From Deltaproteobacteria bacterium (GTDB taxonomy: Bacteria > Bdellovibrionota > JACOXK01), in assembly GCA_016186995.1 (NCBI GenBank), contig JACPKQ010000010.1, positions 41,245 through 105,244 on the forward strand: a DNA stretch of 64,000 nucleotides, in the 5' to 3' direction. The notes under the pieces were generated by a model. The model saw only the letters and a list, made by a program, of their open reading frames with translations, was not told the DNA's origin and did not search any database. Positions 43,821-52,031 of the stretch are shown one piece after another. The translations under genes and the position numbers were made by a program. Every line of letters starts with the position of its first letter. Position 1 is the stretch's first letter.

Positions 43821-45548
43821 TTAAGCGGGAAGAACATCAAGATCATAACCTTGTTTTTCATAGGCATAGCGTGCTATTTCTTTAATTTCTTCATCGTCAT
43901 TATGATCTGCTCTTTTGAGATTCATTTTAATTCTGCGAAGTGAACGTTTACAAATTGCTTTTGTAATAAGGATGTGTGGTTTAGCTTTTTCAATGCCACA
44001 TTTTTCAATATTAGAAGTAGCCCTCATCAGAGTTGCAATCATCATGTAAATTTCAATAGAAATTTCACTAATTCTTTCTAAAGCAAATTGTTTATCCACT
44101 ACATTTTTACCATGTCTGGCAAGAACGCTTTCTGCTTTTTGAGCAAGATCGTGAATGTATTCCTCAAGGTGGGTTGTCATGTTTTTAAAAATAGGGTGTA
44201 TTTTTGAAAAACGATCAATGGAAAGAGATTTTTTTACTTTTCGAACCGCAAATTCTGAAATAAGGCCGATAGATTTAATAGGTTCTTTCATAGCTTGACT
44301 TACTTCTTTAAGCCTATCTGCTGGATCTTTCATTCCAGATAAAGCAATAAATATTCTTAAAATTTCGTTCGTACCTTCAAAAATCATATTAATACGACTG
44401 TCTCTTAAAATTTGCTCATAAGGATATTCTTTCATGTAGCCATTGCCTGCACAAATTTGAAGAGCTTCATTGACCGTTCTCCATAAAGCTTCTGAGGCAA
44501 AAACTTTTGAAATAGCTGATTCTAGAGAATAGTCTGTGACCCCTTGATCAATAAGACCTGAGGTAAGATAAGTAAGGCTTTCTGTTGCATAAGCTTCTCT
44601 CATCATTTGGGCGATTTTTTTCTGAATAAGGCCATATTCACTAATGGATTTACCAAATTGTTTTCTTTCAAGGGCGTATTGGGTGCAAAGTTTAATAAGT
44701 TTTTTTTGAGCCCCTAAAATACCAGCTGCAAGGCCACCCCGGCCCGAATTTAAAACGCTCATGGCGATCTTAAAGCCTTTGCCCTCTTCCATGAGAAGAT
44801 TTTCTCTAGGAACTTTGCAATTATTGAAATTCACACTTGCCGTAGAAGTACCTTTAATCCCTAGTTTTTCTTCTTCCCTTCCAGTTGAAAATCCTTCCAT
44901 ATCTCGTGTGACAATAAAAGTAGAAATTCTGTCTTTACCATCTTCACATTTAGTTTGAGCAAAAACAGTAAAAAAACTTGCATGATTAGCATTAGTAATC
45001 CAAATTTTAGTTCCATTAAGAATATAATGTTTACCATCGGGTGTTAGCTCAGCTCTTGTTTTAATACTAGCGGCATCACTTCCTGCAGTGGGTTCGGTAA
45101 GAGCGAAGGCTCCGATCATTTCTCCTGTTGCAAGTTTTGGGAGATATTTCTTTTTTTGTTCTTCGGTTCCAAAAAATAAAAGCCCTTTAATACCTATTGA
45201 AGAATGTGCCCCTGCTGTGAGAGCTATAGAGGCATCGTAAGCAGCAACTTTTTCAAGTGTTTGTTCATAGGCCGTTTGTGAGAACCCAAACCCACCATAT
45301 TTTTCTGGAATAATAAGTCCAAAAAGTCCAAGTTCTTTCATTTTATCGATGGTTGTTTGCGGTATTTTAGCCTCTTTATCAATCTTATGACTATCAACGT
45401 GTTCTTCTGCAAACTTATGAATGGATTCAAAGAGAAGCTGAAGGCTTTCTTTTTCTTGAGGATTGATTTCAGGATAGGGATAAACCATATCTTCTAAAAC
45501 ATCTCCAAAAAAGAGAGCTTTAGTAAAGCTAATATGTTCGGATTTCAT
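43821..45548 (-). CDS. Acyl-CoA dehydrogenase
   Basis: 575 residues. The FAD-dependent acyl-CoA dehydrogenase fold (about 30-420) has FALTEPTAGSDAASIKTRAE, KIWITNANHA, QICAGNGYMKEYPYEQILRD and RINMIFEGTNEILR, with the catalytic Glu in the YEQILRD region or the FEGTNE loop depending on subfamily. A C-terminal helical extension of about 150 residues makes it resemble VLCAD/ACAD9-like bacterial proteins. It probably starts beta-oxidation. It is transcribed alone, from a TTGACT-N17-TAGCTT promoter whose -10 ends 10 nt before the ATG. Confidence 0.95.
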   Translation of the reverse strand: MKSEHISFTKALFFGDVLEDMVYPYPEINPQEKESLQLLFESIHKFAEEHVDSHKIDKEAKIPQTTIDKMKELGLFGLIIPEKYGGFGFSQTAYEQTLEKVAAYDASIALTAGAHSSIGIKGLLFFGTEEQKKKYLPKLATGEMIGAFALTEPTAGSDAASIKTRAELTPDGKHYILNGTKIWITNANHASFFTVFAQTKCEDGKDRISTFIVTRDMEGFSTGREEEKLGIKGTSTASVNFNNCKVPRENLLMEEGKGFKIAMSVLNSGRGGLAAGILGAQKKLIKLCTQYALERKQFGKSISEYGLIQKKIAQMMREAYATESLTYLTSGLIDQGVTDYSLESAISKVFASEALWRTVNEALQICAGNGYMKEYPYEQILRDSRINMIFEGTNEILRIFIALSGMKDPADRLKEVSQAMKEPIKSIGLISEFAVRKVKKSLSIDRFSKIHPIFKNMTTHLEEYIHDLAQKAESVLARHGKNVVDKQFALERISEISIEIYMMIATLMRATSNIEKCGIEKAKPHILITKAICKRSLRRIKMNLKRADHNDDEEIKEIARYAYEKQGYDLDVLPA

Positions 45549-45558
45549 AATTTATTTA

Positions 45559-45587
45559 AAGCTATGTTTGACCTCTGTAAAAGTCAA
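45559..45587 (-). promoter_or_regulatory. Promoter of the acyl-CoA dehydrogenase gene, near-leaderless
   Basis: Minus strand: TTGACT (45582-45587), a 17-bp spacer and TAGCTT (45559-45564). The -10 ends 10 nt before the ATG at 45548, so the leader would be about 3-4 nt. Confidence 0.55.
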
Positions 45588-45606
45588 GAACGGCTATTAA
45601 TAGGGA

Positions 45607-45937
45607 GTTGCGATGAGCATGTGTGATGTTATCCACATATTTAAGCAGATTAGGTTCTTGAAATGACAGTGTCTTGCGCTTCATGGCTCGCTGTAGCTGT
45701 CCCAACGAACTCTCTGTCATCCCCGCGAAGGCGGGGATCCAGTATTCTATTTTATTACAAACCTTGGGCTCCGCTTTACTTCCGCTTCAGACACTGATCA
45801 TTTCTTCACATATTATGAAGTGTTTATTGAATAAAAAAAACATACTGCATACGCAATAGGGGGGGGGTAAGTGGGAGGTTTTGAATATAAGATATCTGAT
45901 ACAAGCTACCCAGACTTATTTACAGCTCATCGCAACA
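45607..45937. mobile_element. MITE-like unit with 12-bp terminal inverted repeats
   Basis: GTTGCGATGAGC at 45607-45618 and its exact reverse complement at 45926-45937 bound 331 bp without a gene. Inside lie the mosaic repeat (45650-45820, homologous to 34510-34692), a palindromic core (45715-45743) and a run of nine G (45859-45867). No transposase and no clear target duplication were seen. It fills the 394-bp gap 45549-45942. Confidence 0.55.
45715..45743 (+). repeat. Palindromic core TGTCATCCCCG...CGGGGATCCAGT
   Basis: 29-bp copy of the same core as at 19685 and 63879, with compensating changes in the stem (CCCCGC with GCGGGG). It sits inside the MITE-like unit. Confidence 0.9.
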
Positions 45938-45942
45938 ACCTT

Positions 45943-47433
45943 TTAAGGTTTGTTGTTGAAATCTTTGATAAAGGCCGATCTTAAAGAAGCCCTTCCATCA
46001 CGAGTTTCAGAAATGAGAAATTGAATTAAATTAGGTTCTTTATTATCTAGCTGTGTTTTAAAGAAATAAACGCTCGCAGCATAATTAACTTTTTCGTAAA
46101 TATCATGATTGACTTCTTCTATAAGAGGTAATTGGTCTACGAAACTTTTATTAAAATGATTGGGGCGTTCTGCATCAATCCATCTTTGATAAGTGCCATT
46201 ATGTCCTAAATTGTAAAAAACAAGAACAAACTTCCACATTTCTTCTTGTGAAATACCTGGCATATAGCATTCTGATTCTGCGGTTTTGGTTTTTTCAAAA
46301 ATAAATCTTAAATAAGCAGCTCCATAAAGAAGATTGTTTTGATATTGGATCCATTTTTTTTCTGAGGGTTTGATATTTGCATTAAAGGTGCCATCTGCAT
46401 TTTGATAGCGTAATTGAAAATCTCTGGATAGAAATCTACCTTCTTTTATAGCAAAATATTTATTATCGAGCTCTTCTTTGGCTGTGTCTTTTCCCATTTG
46501 AGCAATTCCTTGAAACTGACTGTCAGGTTGGTAAGGAGCTACATTAAAACGACTTTCTTGAAAGAGAAGAGCTACAAAAAGATGAAGTGGAATGTCATAA
46601 CTACGAGCTGCAAAAATAATGGCTTGTGCTAATTGTTTATCACTCACGTTTTGAGCAGTATTGGTATCAGCAGCATTTTGTGTTTTAGAAAGAAGAATGA
46701 CCTCTTCAATTTTTTCTTCTTGGGTGAGAGGAAGAAAACCTGTGATAGAGCTTACAACCCCTTCGTGACCTAAAAGAGCTACTGTAATATGCCAGTAATT
46801 TCTATCGGTTTCAACAAGAACATTAAACTGATAACCTAGTGGTTTCCAGTGTTCTTGGAAGCGAATAGGCCCTTCGATCATTCTTGAATCATAAATACCG
46901 TTATTATTAAAAATAGCATGAGCTAAAACTTCACTTTCATTTTTTACAAGAAAACCAATGTAACTTGTCTGAAGAAGCCCTTCTCCATCTGGCCAAGGAA
47001 GAGTAAATTTTACAGGACGCCACTTCCATTCAATTTTTGGATTTAATAAAGTGGTGTATACAACATCCGTTTGTTGGAGTTGAACTTTAATTTGAATTTT
47101 TTTCTTTTCAATAATTTTTGTTTCAAGATAACAAGTGACTAGAAGCTCAGGAGAAAGTCTCACGCTAATAGGAAATGCATACTTTCCATTTGTTTCCTCA
47201 TATTTTTGGGCAGAATGAGGAAGGTGAATAAAATATTTTTGAATATTGTTTTGATAGTCGAGTGTGTAACCAATATCGATAGAAGAAGTTACATATCCCC
47301 CTTTAGGAAGAGGAATGCCGTATTCGTATCTTTCCCAAAGAACGGTTGTTTCGTTCGGTGTTTCACTAAAAGCTTGGGCTTGTACAAAGTACACAGCTAA
47401 AATAATGAGAATAAAACTTTTTAGAAACTTCAT
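45943..47433 (-). CDS. Secreted lytic transglycosylase-like protein
   Basis: 496 residues. The signal peptide (FLKSFILIILAVYFVQAQAF) is followed by about 240 residues of an unrecognised beta-rich domain. A C-terminal region (about 270-430) resembles the SLT fold: LFQESRFNVAP with the candidate catalytic Glu at residue 293, QGIAQMGKDTA in place of GLMQI, and LVFYNLGHNGTYQRWI in place of YNAG. Peptidoglycan cleavage is inferred. It is the last gene of a minus-strand unit after the FabL-like gene (7-nt gap). The N-terminal domain could bind the cell wall or another envelope component. Confidence 0.75.
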   Translation of the reverse strand: MKFLKSFILIILAVYFVQAQAFSETPNETTVLWERYEYGIPLPKGGYVTSSIDIGYTLDYQNNIQKYFIHLPHSAQKYEETNGKYAFPISVRLSPELLVTCYLETKIIEKKKIQIKVQLQQTDVVYTTLLNPKIEWKWRPVKFTLPWPDGEGLLQTSYIGFLVKNESEVLAHAIFNNNGIYDSRMIEGPIRFQEHWKPLGYQFNVLVETDRNYWHITVALLGHEGVVSSITGFLPLTQEEKIEEVILLSKTQNAADTNTAQNVSDKQLAQAIIFAARSYDIPLHLFVALLFQESRFNVAPYQPDSQFQGIAQMGKDTAKEELDNKYFAIKEGRFLSRDFQLRYQNADGTFNANIKPSEKKWIQYQNNLLYGAAYLRFIFEKTKTAESECYMPGISQEEMWKFVLVFYNLGHNGTYQRWIDAERPNHFNKSFVDQLPLIEEVNHDIYEKVNYAASVYFFKTQLDNKEPNLIQFLISETRDGRASLRSAFIKDFNNKP

Positions 47434-47440
47434 ATTTCAC

Positions 47441-48208
47441 CTACCCTACATTATTTTCGCCACCGTCAATTCCTATGACATTTCCTGTTAACCATGGGTT
47501 ATCAGGTTCAGAAAGAGCTGCTAAGTGGCAGGCAATATCTTCGGGGGTTGTGAGTCGCTTCCCAGGATTTCTTTTTTGGCACTCTTCAACTATTTTTTCA
47601 TGGCCTGGAATTTTTCTCAAGGCTGGAGTATTTGTGACCCCCGCTCTTAATGCGTTAGCCGCAATACCATAGGGAGCTAGTTCTAAGGCTATTTGTCTTA
47701 TATGACTTTCAAGCGCGGCCTTGGCAGAAGAAACAGCCCCATAACTTTCCCATACTCTTTCTCCACCTGCGCTTGTCATAGCAAAAACTTTACTTCCTTT
47801 TCCTAGTAGCTTCGCTTGAAAAAGATCTTGGGTCCAATAAACAAGGCTGTGTGCCATCACATCTAAAGTCATATTCATTTGTGATGACGTTATAGAGTTT
47901 TCGGCAAAAAAAGGTTTTAAACTTCCAAATGCAAGAGAGTGAAGAAAAATCTTTATGAAACAACCCTGCATGTGAGATATAACTTCTTTACGTTTTTCTG
48001 GATCTGAAGCATTAATATTAAAAAATCTTACTTCAACTTTTTTATTTTTAAGTTCTTGAACAAGTTTTTCAACCTCTGGCAGTGTTGCTTTTCGATCTAA
48101 GTGGACGCCACAAATATTCATGCCTTGGTTAGCTAGTTCACGTGCACAAGCGTGCCCCATACCGCTCGAAGCCCCAAGAATGAGAGCCCATTTATTTTTA
48201 AGTGACAT
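47441..48208 (-). CDS. Enoyl-[acyl-carrier-protein] reductase, FabI/FabL-like SDR
   Basis: 255 residues. A Rossmann SDR with LGASSGMGHACARELA at the N-terminus and HSLAFGSLKPF, typical of enoyl-ACP reductases. The active site is YGAVSSAK, with Tyr and Lys separated by six residues as in FabI/FabL rather than three as in classical SDRs. The region from SAKAALESHIRQIALELAP onward looks closest to Bacillus FabL. It would reduce enoyl-ACP in fatty acid elongation. It shares a unit with a GDPD and a 7-TM protein, a lipid-flavoured context. Another SDR function is possible. Confidence 0.75.
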   Translation of the reverse strand: MSLKNKWALILGASSGMGHACARELANQGMNICGVHLDRKATLPEVEKLVQELKNKKVEVRFFNINASDPEKRKEVISHMQGCFIKIFLHSLAFGSLKPFFAENSITSSQMNMTLDVMAHSLVYWTQDLFQAKLLGKGSKVFAMTSAGGERVWESYGAVSSAKAALESHIRQIALELAPYGIAANALRAGVTNTPALRKIPGHEKIVEECQKRNPGKRLTTPEDIACHLAALSEPDNPWLTGNVIGIDGGENNVG

Positions 48209-48212
48209 TATA

Positions 48213-49100
48213 TTAAAACCCCCTCTCTAATAAACTTTTTAACAAAGTAGGTCTGTCGGTGATAATACCATCAACTCCCATAGAGATCAGCTCTCTCATT
48301 TCAGATTCTTCATTAATCGTCCAGACCTGAACTACAAAACCTCTTTCTTGCATAGCAGCCACCCACCTGGGTGTCACTATTGTGAGATTTTCATGACGTA
48401 GAGGAACTTGCACAGCAGAAGCCCTTGGTTTGTAAAAAGGGAGTAACCATAAATAATAGAAAGTTATGATATTTTTAATTTCTTTTTCAGCTGCGTTTGT
48501 TGCTACACGGGGTTCAAGTATCCTAACCCTTTCAACGACATTTTTAAAATTAGAAGAAAAGCATACTTGGTGAAGAAGGTTTCTTTCTTTAACCAGGGTA
48601 AGAAGTTGTTCTTGATAATCCGCATCTTCGTTTTTAATTTCTAATATCCACTTTATATTTTGGAATTTATCTAAAGCTTCTTTAACTCGAGGAATTTTAA
48701 TACCCTTTCCTCGGAAAGGGAAAGTTTTTCCATTGTCTTGTGAAAAATAGAAACCAGCATCAAGTTTTTCTAATTCAGCCCAGGTTTTATCTTTGAGCAG
48801 ACCTTTTCCGTTTGTGGTTCTTTCTAGAATATGATCATGAAAAAGTACGAGCACACCGTCTTTTGTTGTATGAATATCTGTTTCAATGGCTTGAACGCCC
48901 AGTTTGACCGCATTTTCGAAAGCTAAAATGGTATTTTCGGGTGCTTCAAAAGAGCCTCCTCTATGAGCTATGATTTCTAGAGGGACTACTTTTTGTACAA
49001 ACGACTTTTTGTTTTGAATACGAGTGAAAGGGGCAGCTGCATATCGAGCTAAGAGAAAAACAATAACAATTAAAAACAAAATAAAAAGCATGTGTTTCAT
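48213..49100 (-). CDS. Glycerophosphodiester phosphodiesterase, membrane anchored
   Basis: 295 residues. One N-terminal membrane segment (residues 3-20) precedes the GDPD TIM barrel. Catalytic motifs are IAHRGGSFEAPENT (residues 44-57), ETDIHTTKDGVLVLFHDH and the C-terminal WTINEESEMRELISMGVDGIITDRP. It hydrolyses glycerophosphodiesters to glycerol-3-phosphate and an alcohol, probably facing the periplasm. Its start overlaps the upstream 7-TM gene by four nt, and the FabL-like gene follows 4 nt downstream. Confidence 0.95.
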   Translation of the reverse strand: MKHMLFILFLIVIVFLLARYAAAPFTRIQNKKSFVQKVVPLEIIAHRGGSFEAPENTILAFENAVKLGVQAIETDIHTTKDGVLVLFHDHILERTTNGKGLLKDKTWAELEKLDAGFYFSQDNGKTFPFRGKGIKIPRVKEALDKFQNIKWILEIKNEDADYQEQLLTLVKERNLLHQVCFSSNFKNVVERVRILEPRVATNAAEKEIKNIITFYYLWLLPFYKPRASAVQVPLRHENLTIVTPRWVAAMQERGFVVQVWTINEESEMRELISMGVDGIITDRPTLLKSLLERGF

Positions 49101-49699
49101 TTATAAGTAAACTTCCAAGCTAGAAAGAAAAATAATAATGCTACCATTTCTACAATATGAAAAACATCATTATGTCCTAGTGAGCCTAGTCTTACTTTGA
49201 AAATTTGTAAAAGTGCCGCAATGGCAGACACAACAAAACCTATAAAAAATAAAATACTTAATTGTTTGAAGCCTAGAGAAAATAAATGGTAGGCGAGCAT
49301 GAGGCACAACCCTAGTGAAAAGACCTCATAAATAAGAAGGTGCAAAAATTGAGAACTTCCTAGAAAAACTGTCCAGAGAGCTAAACATAAGACCCCGACA
49401 GCAATGTAGTAACACCAAAAAGGAAGATAAGGCTCTTTGAAAGAATAAAGGGCTAAAGGCAAAAGTGTGAAAGCTATAACAAGGGTGAAATTAACCCCCT
49501 TCCAAATAAGAGGCATGTTATCCCATGAAAACCCGTGATAAAGACTTCCTAAAAAAGCCCCTAGTGCTATAAATAGAAAGAAAAAAGCCCACAGATAAAT
49601 ATTAGGTGTTTTAGGGGTGGTTGAAAAAATAAGATAACAAAAAAAAGAACTTTCAAGAACAATCAAAAAATCAGTTATAGCGGTTAAGGATTCGTTCAT
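49097..49699 (-). CDS. Seven-transmembrane protein, possible CREST-superfamily member
   Basis: 200 residues with seven predicted membrane helices and very short loops. TM2 ends GSLYHGF and TM7 begins GHNDVFHIVEM, placing Ser and His near the end of TM2 and paired histidines at the start of TM7. This resembles the conserved Ser-His and histidine-pair pattern of the CREST hydrolases (alkaline ceramidase, PAQR and hemolysin III relatives). That is inference; I know no experimentally characterised close relative. It overlaps the GDPD gene by four nt (ATGA), so a role in lipid turnover is plausible. It is the first gene of the four-gene minus unit. Confidence 0.6.
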   Translation of the reverse strand: MNESLTAITDFLIVLESSFFCYLIFSTTPKTPNIYLWAFFFLFIALGAFLGSLYHGFSWDNMPLIWKGVNFTLVIAFTLLPLALYSFKEPYLPFWCYYIAVGVLCLALWTVFLGSSQFLHLLIYEVFSLGLCLMLAYHLFSLGFKQLSILFFIGFVVSAIAALLQIFKVRLGSLGHNDVFHIVEMVALLFFFLAWKFTYK

Positions 49700-49778
49700 A
49701 ATTTTTTATTCTCATACATCAAGGTGCCTATCAAGACAAATCACTCATGAAGCTATAGTACAGGGTTTACAAAGATTG

Positions 49779-49804
49779 TGAATCTTGTTAGTAACAAGGA
49801 TTCA
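49779..49804. promoter_or_regulatory. Dyad overlapping the peroxiredoxin promoter
   Basis: TGAATCTTGTT and AACAAGGATTCA form an 11-bp dyad with a 3-nt centre and one bulged G. It covers the -35 (TTGTTA 49785-49790) of a TTGTTA-N17-TATTTA promoter whose -10 is at 49808-49813. A redox-responsive operator is possible but not proven. Confidence 0.4.
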
Positions 49805-49813
49805 GGTTATTTA
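49785..49813 (+). promoter_or_regulatory. Promoter of the peroxiredoxin gene
   Basis: TTGTTA (49785-49790), a 17-bp spacer and TATTTA (49808-49813). The leader would be about 50 nt. Downstream, 49816-49830 read on the minus strand gives TTATAATTATTGTGG, which matches 11 of 14 positions of the PerR box TTATAATNATTATAA. Confidence 0.45.
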
Positions 49814-49871
49814 TTCCACAATAATTATAATTCTGTTTGTTTTTTTGAAACACACAGAGAGGGAGGAAAAA

Positions 49872-50450
49872 ATGAGTCTTGTTCAAAAAAAAGCACCTGA
49901 TTTTAAAGGTCAGGCGGTTGTTGGAAAAGCTTTTAAAGAAATCAAATTGGAGGATTATAAAGGAAAATGGTTAGTTCTTTTTTTCTATCCACTTGATTTT
50001 ACTTTTGTATGCCCAACAGAAATTACAGCTTTTAGTGATTCATATGATAGGTTTAAAGAACTGAACACTGAGGTTGTGGGGTGTTCTGTAGATAGCCATT
50101 TTACACACCTTGCTTGGATCAATACTTCTAGAACTCAAGGTGGACTTGGAGAATTAAAGTATCCTTTGCTTGCAGACCTTTCTAAAAAAATCGGTGCTGA
50201 TTATGGAGTGCTTCTTCCAAGTGGTATTCATTTAAGAGGGCTGTACATTATTAATCCAGAAGGAGTTGTTCAATATCAAGTTGTTCATGATTTAGGTATT
50301 GGTCGAAGTGTTAATGAAACCCTTCGCGTGCTTGAAGCTTTACAACAAGTAAAAAAAACTGGTGAAGTGTGCCCAGCTAATTGGACGCAGGGTGGAAAAA
50401 CAATTGTTCCTAATCCTGAAAAATCAAAAAATTACTTTCAATCAGTATGA
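49872..50450 (+). CDS. Typical 2-Cys peroxiredoxin (AhpC/Prx1)
   Basis: 192 residues. The peroxidatic cysteine is in DFTFVCPTEITAFSD and the resolving cysteine in GEVCPANWTQGG, so it is a typical 2-Cys enzyme of the AhpC/PrxQ-independent class. It reduces hydrogen peroxide and organic peroxides. The start is ATG at 49872 behind a strong GGGAGG site; an in-frame TTG further upstream is not needed. A strong intrinsic terminator follows the stop. No AhpF-like reductase gene is adjacent. The next gene encodes a COG2509-type flavoprotein. Confidence 0.96.
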   Translation: MSLVQKKAPDFKGQAVVGKAFKEIKLEDYKGKWLVLFFYPLDFTFVCPTEITAFSDSYDRFKELNTEVVGCSVDSHFTHLAWINTSRTQGGLGELKYPLLADLSKKIGADYGVLLPSGIHLRGLYIINPEGVVQYQVVHDLGIGRSVNETLRVLEALQQVKKTGEVCPANWTQGGKTIVPNPEKSKNYFQSV

Positions 50451-50464
50451 TAATACTGGGTTAA

Positions 50465-50501
50465 AAGGGCTGCTCATAAAAAAAGCAGCCCTTGCTTTTT
50501 T
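50465..50501 (+). terminator. Rho-independent terminator after peroxiredoxin
   Basis: AAGGGCTGCT (50465-50474) pairs perfectly with AGCAGCCCTT (50484-50493), a 10-bp stem with a 9-nt loop, followed by GCTTTTTTG. It is the clearest intrinsic terminator in the window. Confidence 0.9.
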
Positions 50502-50557
50502 GCTATCTATTGTTGCACCCTTTTTAAATTCATGCTTAAGTGTCAGCTGGTATTGTT

Positions 50558-51943
50558 ATGTATGACGTAATATCAATCGGTTCTGGCGCAAGTGGTATTT
50601 TCCTTGCTCTCACCTTAATCGAAAAAGACCCACATCTTAAAATTCTTGTTTTAGATAAAGGTAAAACCCTTTCATCAAGAAACCGTAAAAAAGGCGCTGA
50701 TGTTGTTGAAGGTTTTGGTGGGGCTGGTTCTTTTTCTGACGGAAAGCTCGTTATGAGTATCGAGCGTGAATATGGTGGAAATCTTCAAGACTATATTCAT
50801 GACCTCAATCTTTTTCAAAGACTTATGAATCGAGTGGACGAAACCTACATGAGGTTTTCTGACAATAAAGAAATTCGTGTTTACGGTGATGCTGATAAAG
50901 ATATTGAAAAAATTAAAATGAGAGCAGGTCGTGCCGGACTTCACCTTTTATCTGCACGTATTCGCCATTTGGGTACAGATAACAATTACGACATTTTAGA
51001 AAAGATGTTTGTTTATCTTAAAGATAAAGTAGACATCCGATTTGAAACTGAAGCTTGCTGGGTTGTGCCTCAAGAAAAAGGTTTTAAAGTTGGCATTAAA
51101 GATCTTGCCAATAATAATGAATATCAAGAAGAGTCTAAATACTGTGTGATGGCGCCCGGGCGTCGTGGCATGAAGTTTTTTAAGAAAATTGCAAAAGATT
51201 TAGATCTTCCACTGATTAACAACCAAGTTGATATTGGGGTTCGCGTTGAAATGCCAAATTGGGTGATGAAAGATTTGTGTGATGTTGTTTATGAACCCAA
51301 ACTTGTGGCGCGCACACCTAAAACAGATCTTCGTGCAAGAACTTTTTGCGTCAATTATGGCGGAGAAGTGGTTCAAGAAGAAGTAGACGGCCTTGTAACT
51401 TGTAATGGGCATAGTTATCATGATGATACTAAGAAAACGCCCAACACCAATTTTGCACTTCTTGTTTCAACACAATTTACACAGCCTTTTGATGACCCTT
51501 TTGGTTATGGGCAGGCGGTTGCAAGACAGTGTAATGCTTTAGGAGAAGGGGTTATTGTTCAAAGGCTTAAAGACCTTAAAGAAAACAGAAGATCTACTCC
51601 ACGCAGAATTGTTGAAATGAATATTCAACCTACTTTAAAAGAGGCCACCCCTGGCAATTTGGGTTATGCACTGCCTTATACCCAACTTCAGGCTATTCTA
51701 GAAATGATCGAGCTTTTGGATAAACTTATGCCTGGAATAGATGGGCCAGACACCCTTCTTTATGGCCCTGAAATTAAGTGGTACTCAAGCCGAACAGAAT
51801 TACATTCCAACCTTGAAACCCTCAAATACACAAATTTCTACTGCGCAGGAGATGGCGTGGGTATTACCCGTGGCATTGTTCAAGCTGCTATGTGCGGTAT
51901 CATCATTGCTGAAGACATTTTAAATAAAGAAAATGCTGGTTGA
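50558..51943 (+). CDS. FAD-dependent dehydrogenase, COG2509 family
   Basis: 461 residues from ATG at 50558 (MYDVISIGSGASGIF); a GTG at 50540 would add six residues without homology. The dinucleotide motif GSGASG is at residues 8-13 and VEGFGGAGSFSDGKL is the family signature. LPYTQLQAILEMIELLDKLMPG and the FAD-closing YCAGDGVGITRGIVQAAMCG are near the end. The family comprises uncharacterised NAD(P)/FAD-utilising dehydrogenases of unknown substrate. No Shine-Dalgarno sequence or convincing promoter was found right before the start. Confidence 0.88.
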   Translation: MYDVISIGSGASGIFLALTLIEKDPHLKILVLDKGKTLSSRNRKKGADVVEGFGGAGSFSDGKLVMSIEREYGGNLQDYIHDLNLFQRLMNRVDETYMRFSDNKEIRVYGDADKDIEKIKMRAGRAGLHLLSARIRHLGTDNNYDILEKMFVYLKDKVDIRFETEACWVVPQEKGFKVGIKDLANNNEYQEESKYCVMAPGRRGMKFFKKIAKDLDLPLINNQVDIGVRVEMPNWVMKDLCDVVYEPKLVARTPKTDLRARTFCVNYGGEVVQEEVDGLVTCNGHSYHDDTKKTPNTNFALLVSTQFTQPFDDPFGYGQAVARQCNALGEGVIVQRLKDLKENRRSTPRRIVEMNIQPTLKEATPGNLGYALPYTQLQAILEMIELLDKLMPGIDGPDTLLYGPEIKWYSSRTELHSNLETLKYTNFYCAGDGVGITRGIVQAAMCGIIIAEDILNKENAG

Positions 51944-51992
51944 CCTTTTTTTAAACATTTGTTAAAACACCTCAGTCTTTAAAGCCCCTTAA

Positions 51993-52024
51993 TGTCATTC
52001 CACGGTTTAACCGGGGAATCCATT
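51993..52024 (+). repeat. Variant palindromic repeat upstream of thiI
   Basis: TGTCATTCCACGGTTT followed by AACCGGGGAATCCATT. It keeps the TGTCATTCC...GGAATCCA ends of the core family, but the inner stem is a different inverted repeat (CGGTTTAACCG). It ends 7 nt before the thiI GTG. Confidence 0.8.
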
Positions 52025-52031
52025 TTTTATA

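Noticed and set aside
43806-43826. GCTTAA...TTAAGC hairpin between YihY and acyl-CoA dehydrogenase genes as a bidirectional terminator.
   Set aside because: Only six AU-rich base pairs and it overlaps the stop region; too weak to support.
45674-45859. Open reading frame encoding SVIPAKAGIQYSILL in the 45.6-45.9 kb gap.
   Set aside because: It is the translation of the palindromic repeat and mosaic element; the same element read at 34441-34644 on the other strand also yields a spurious frame.
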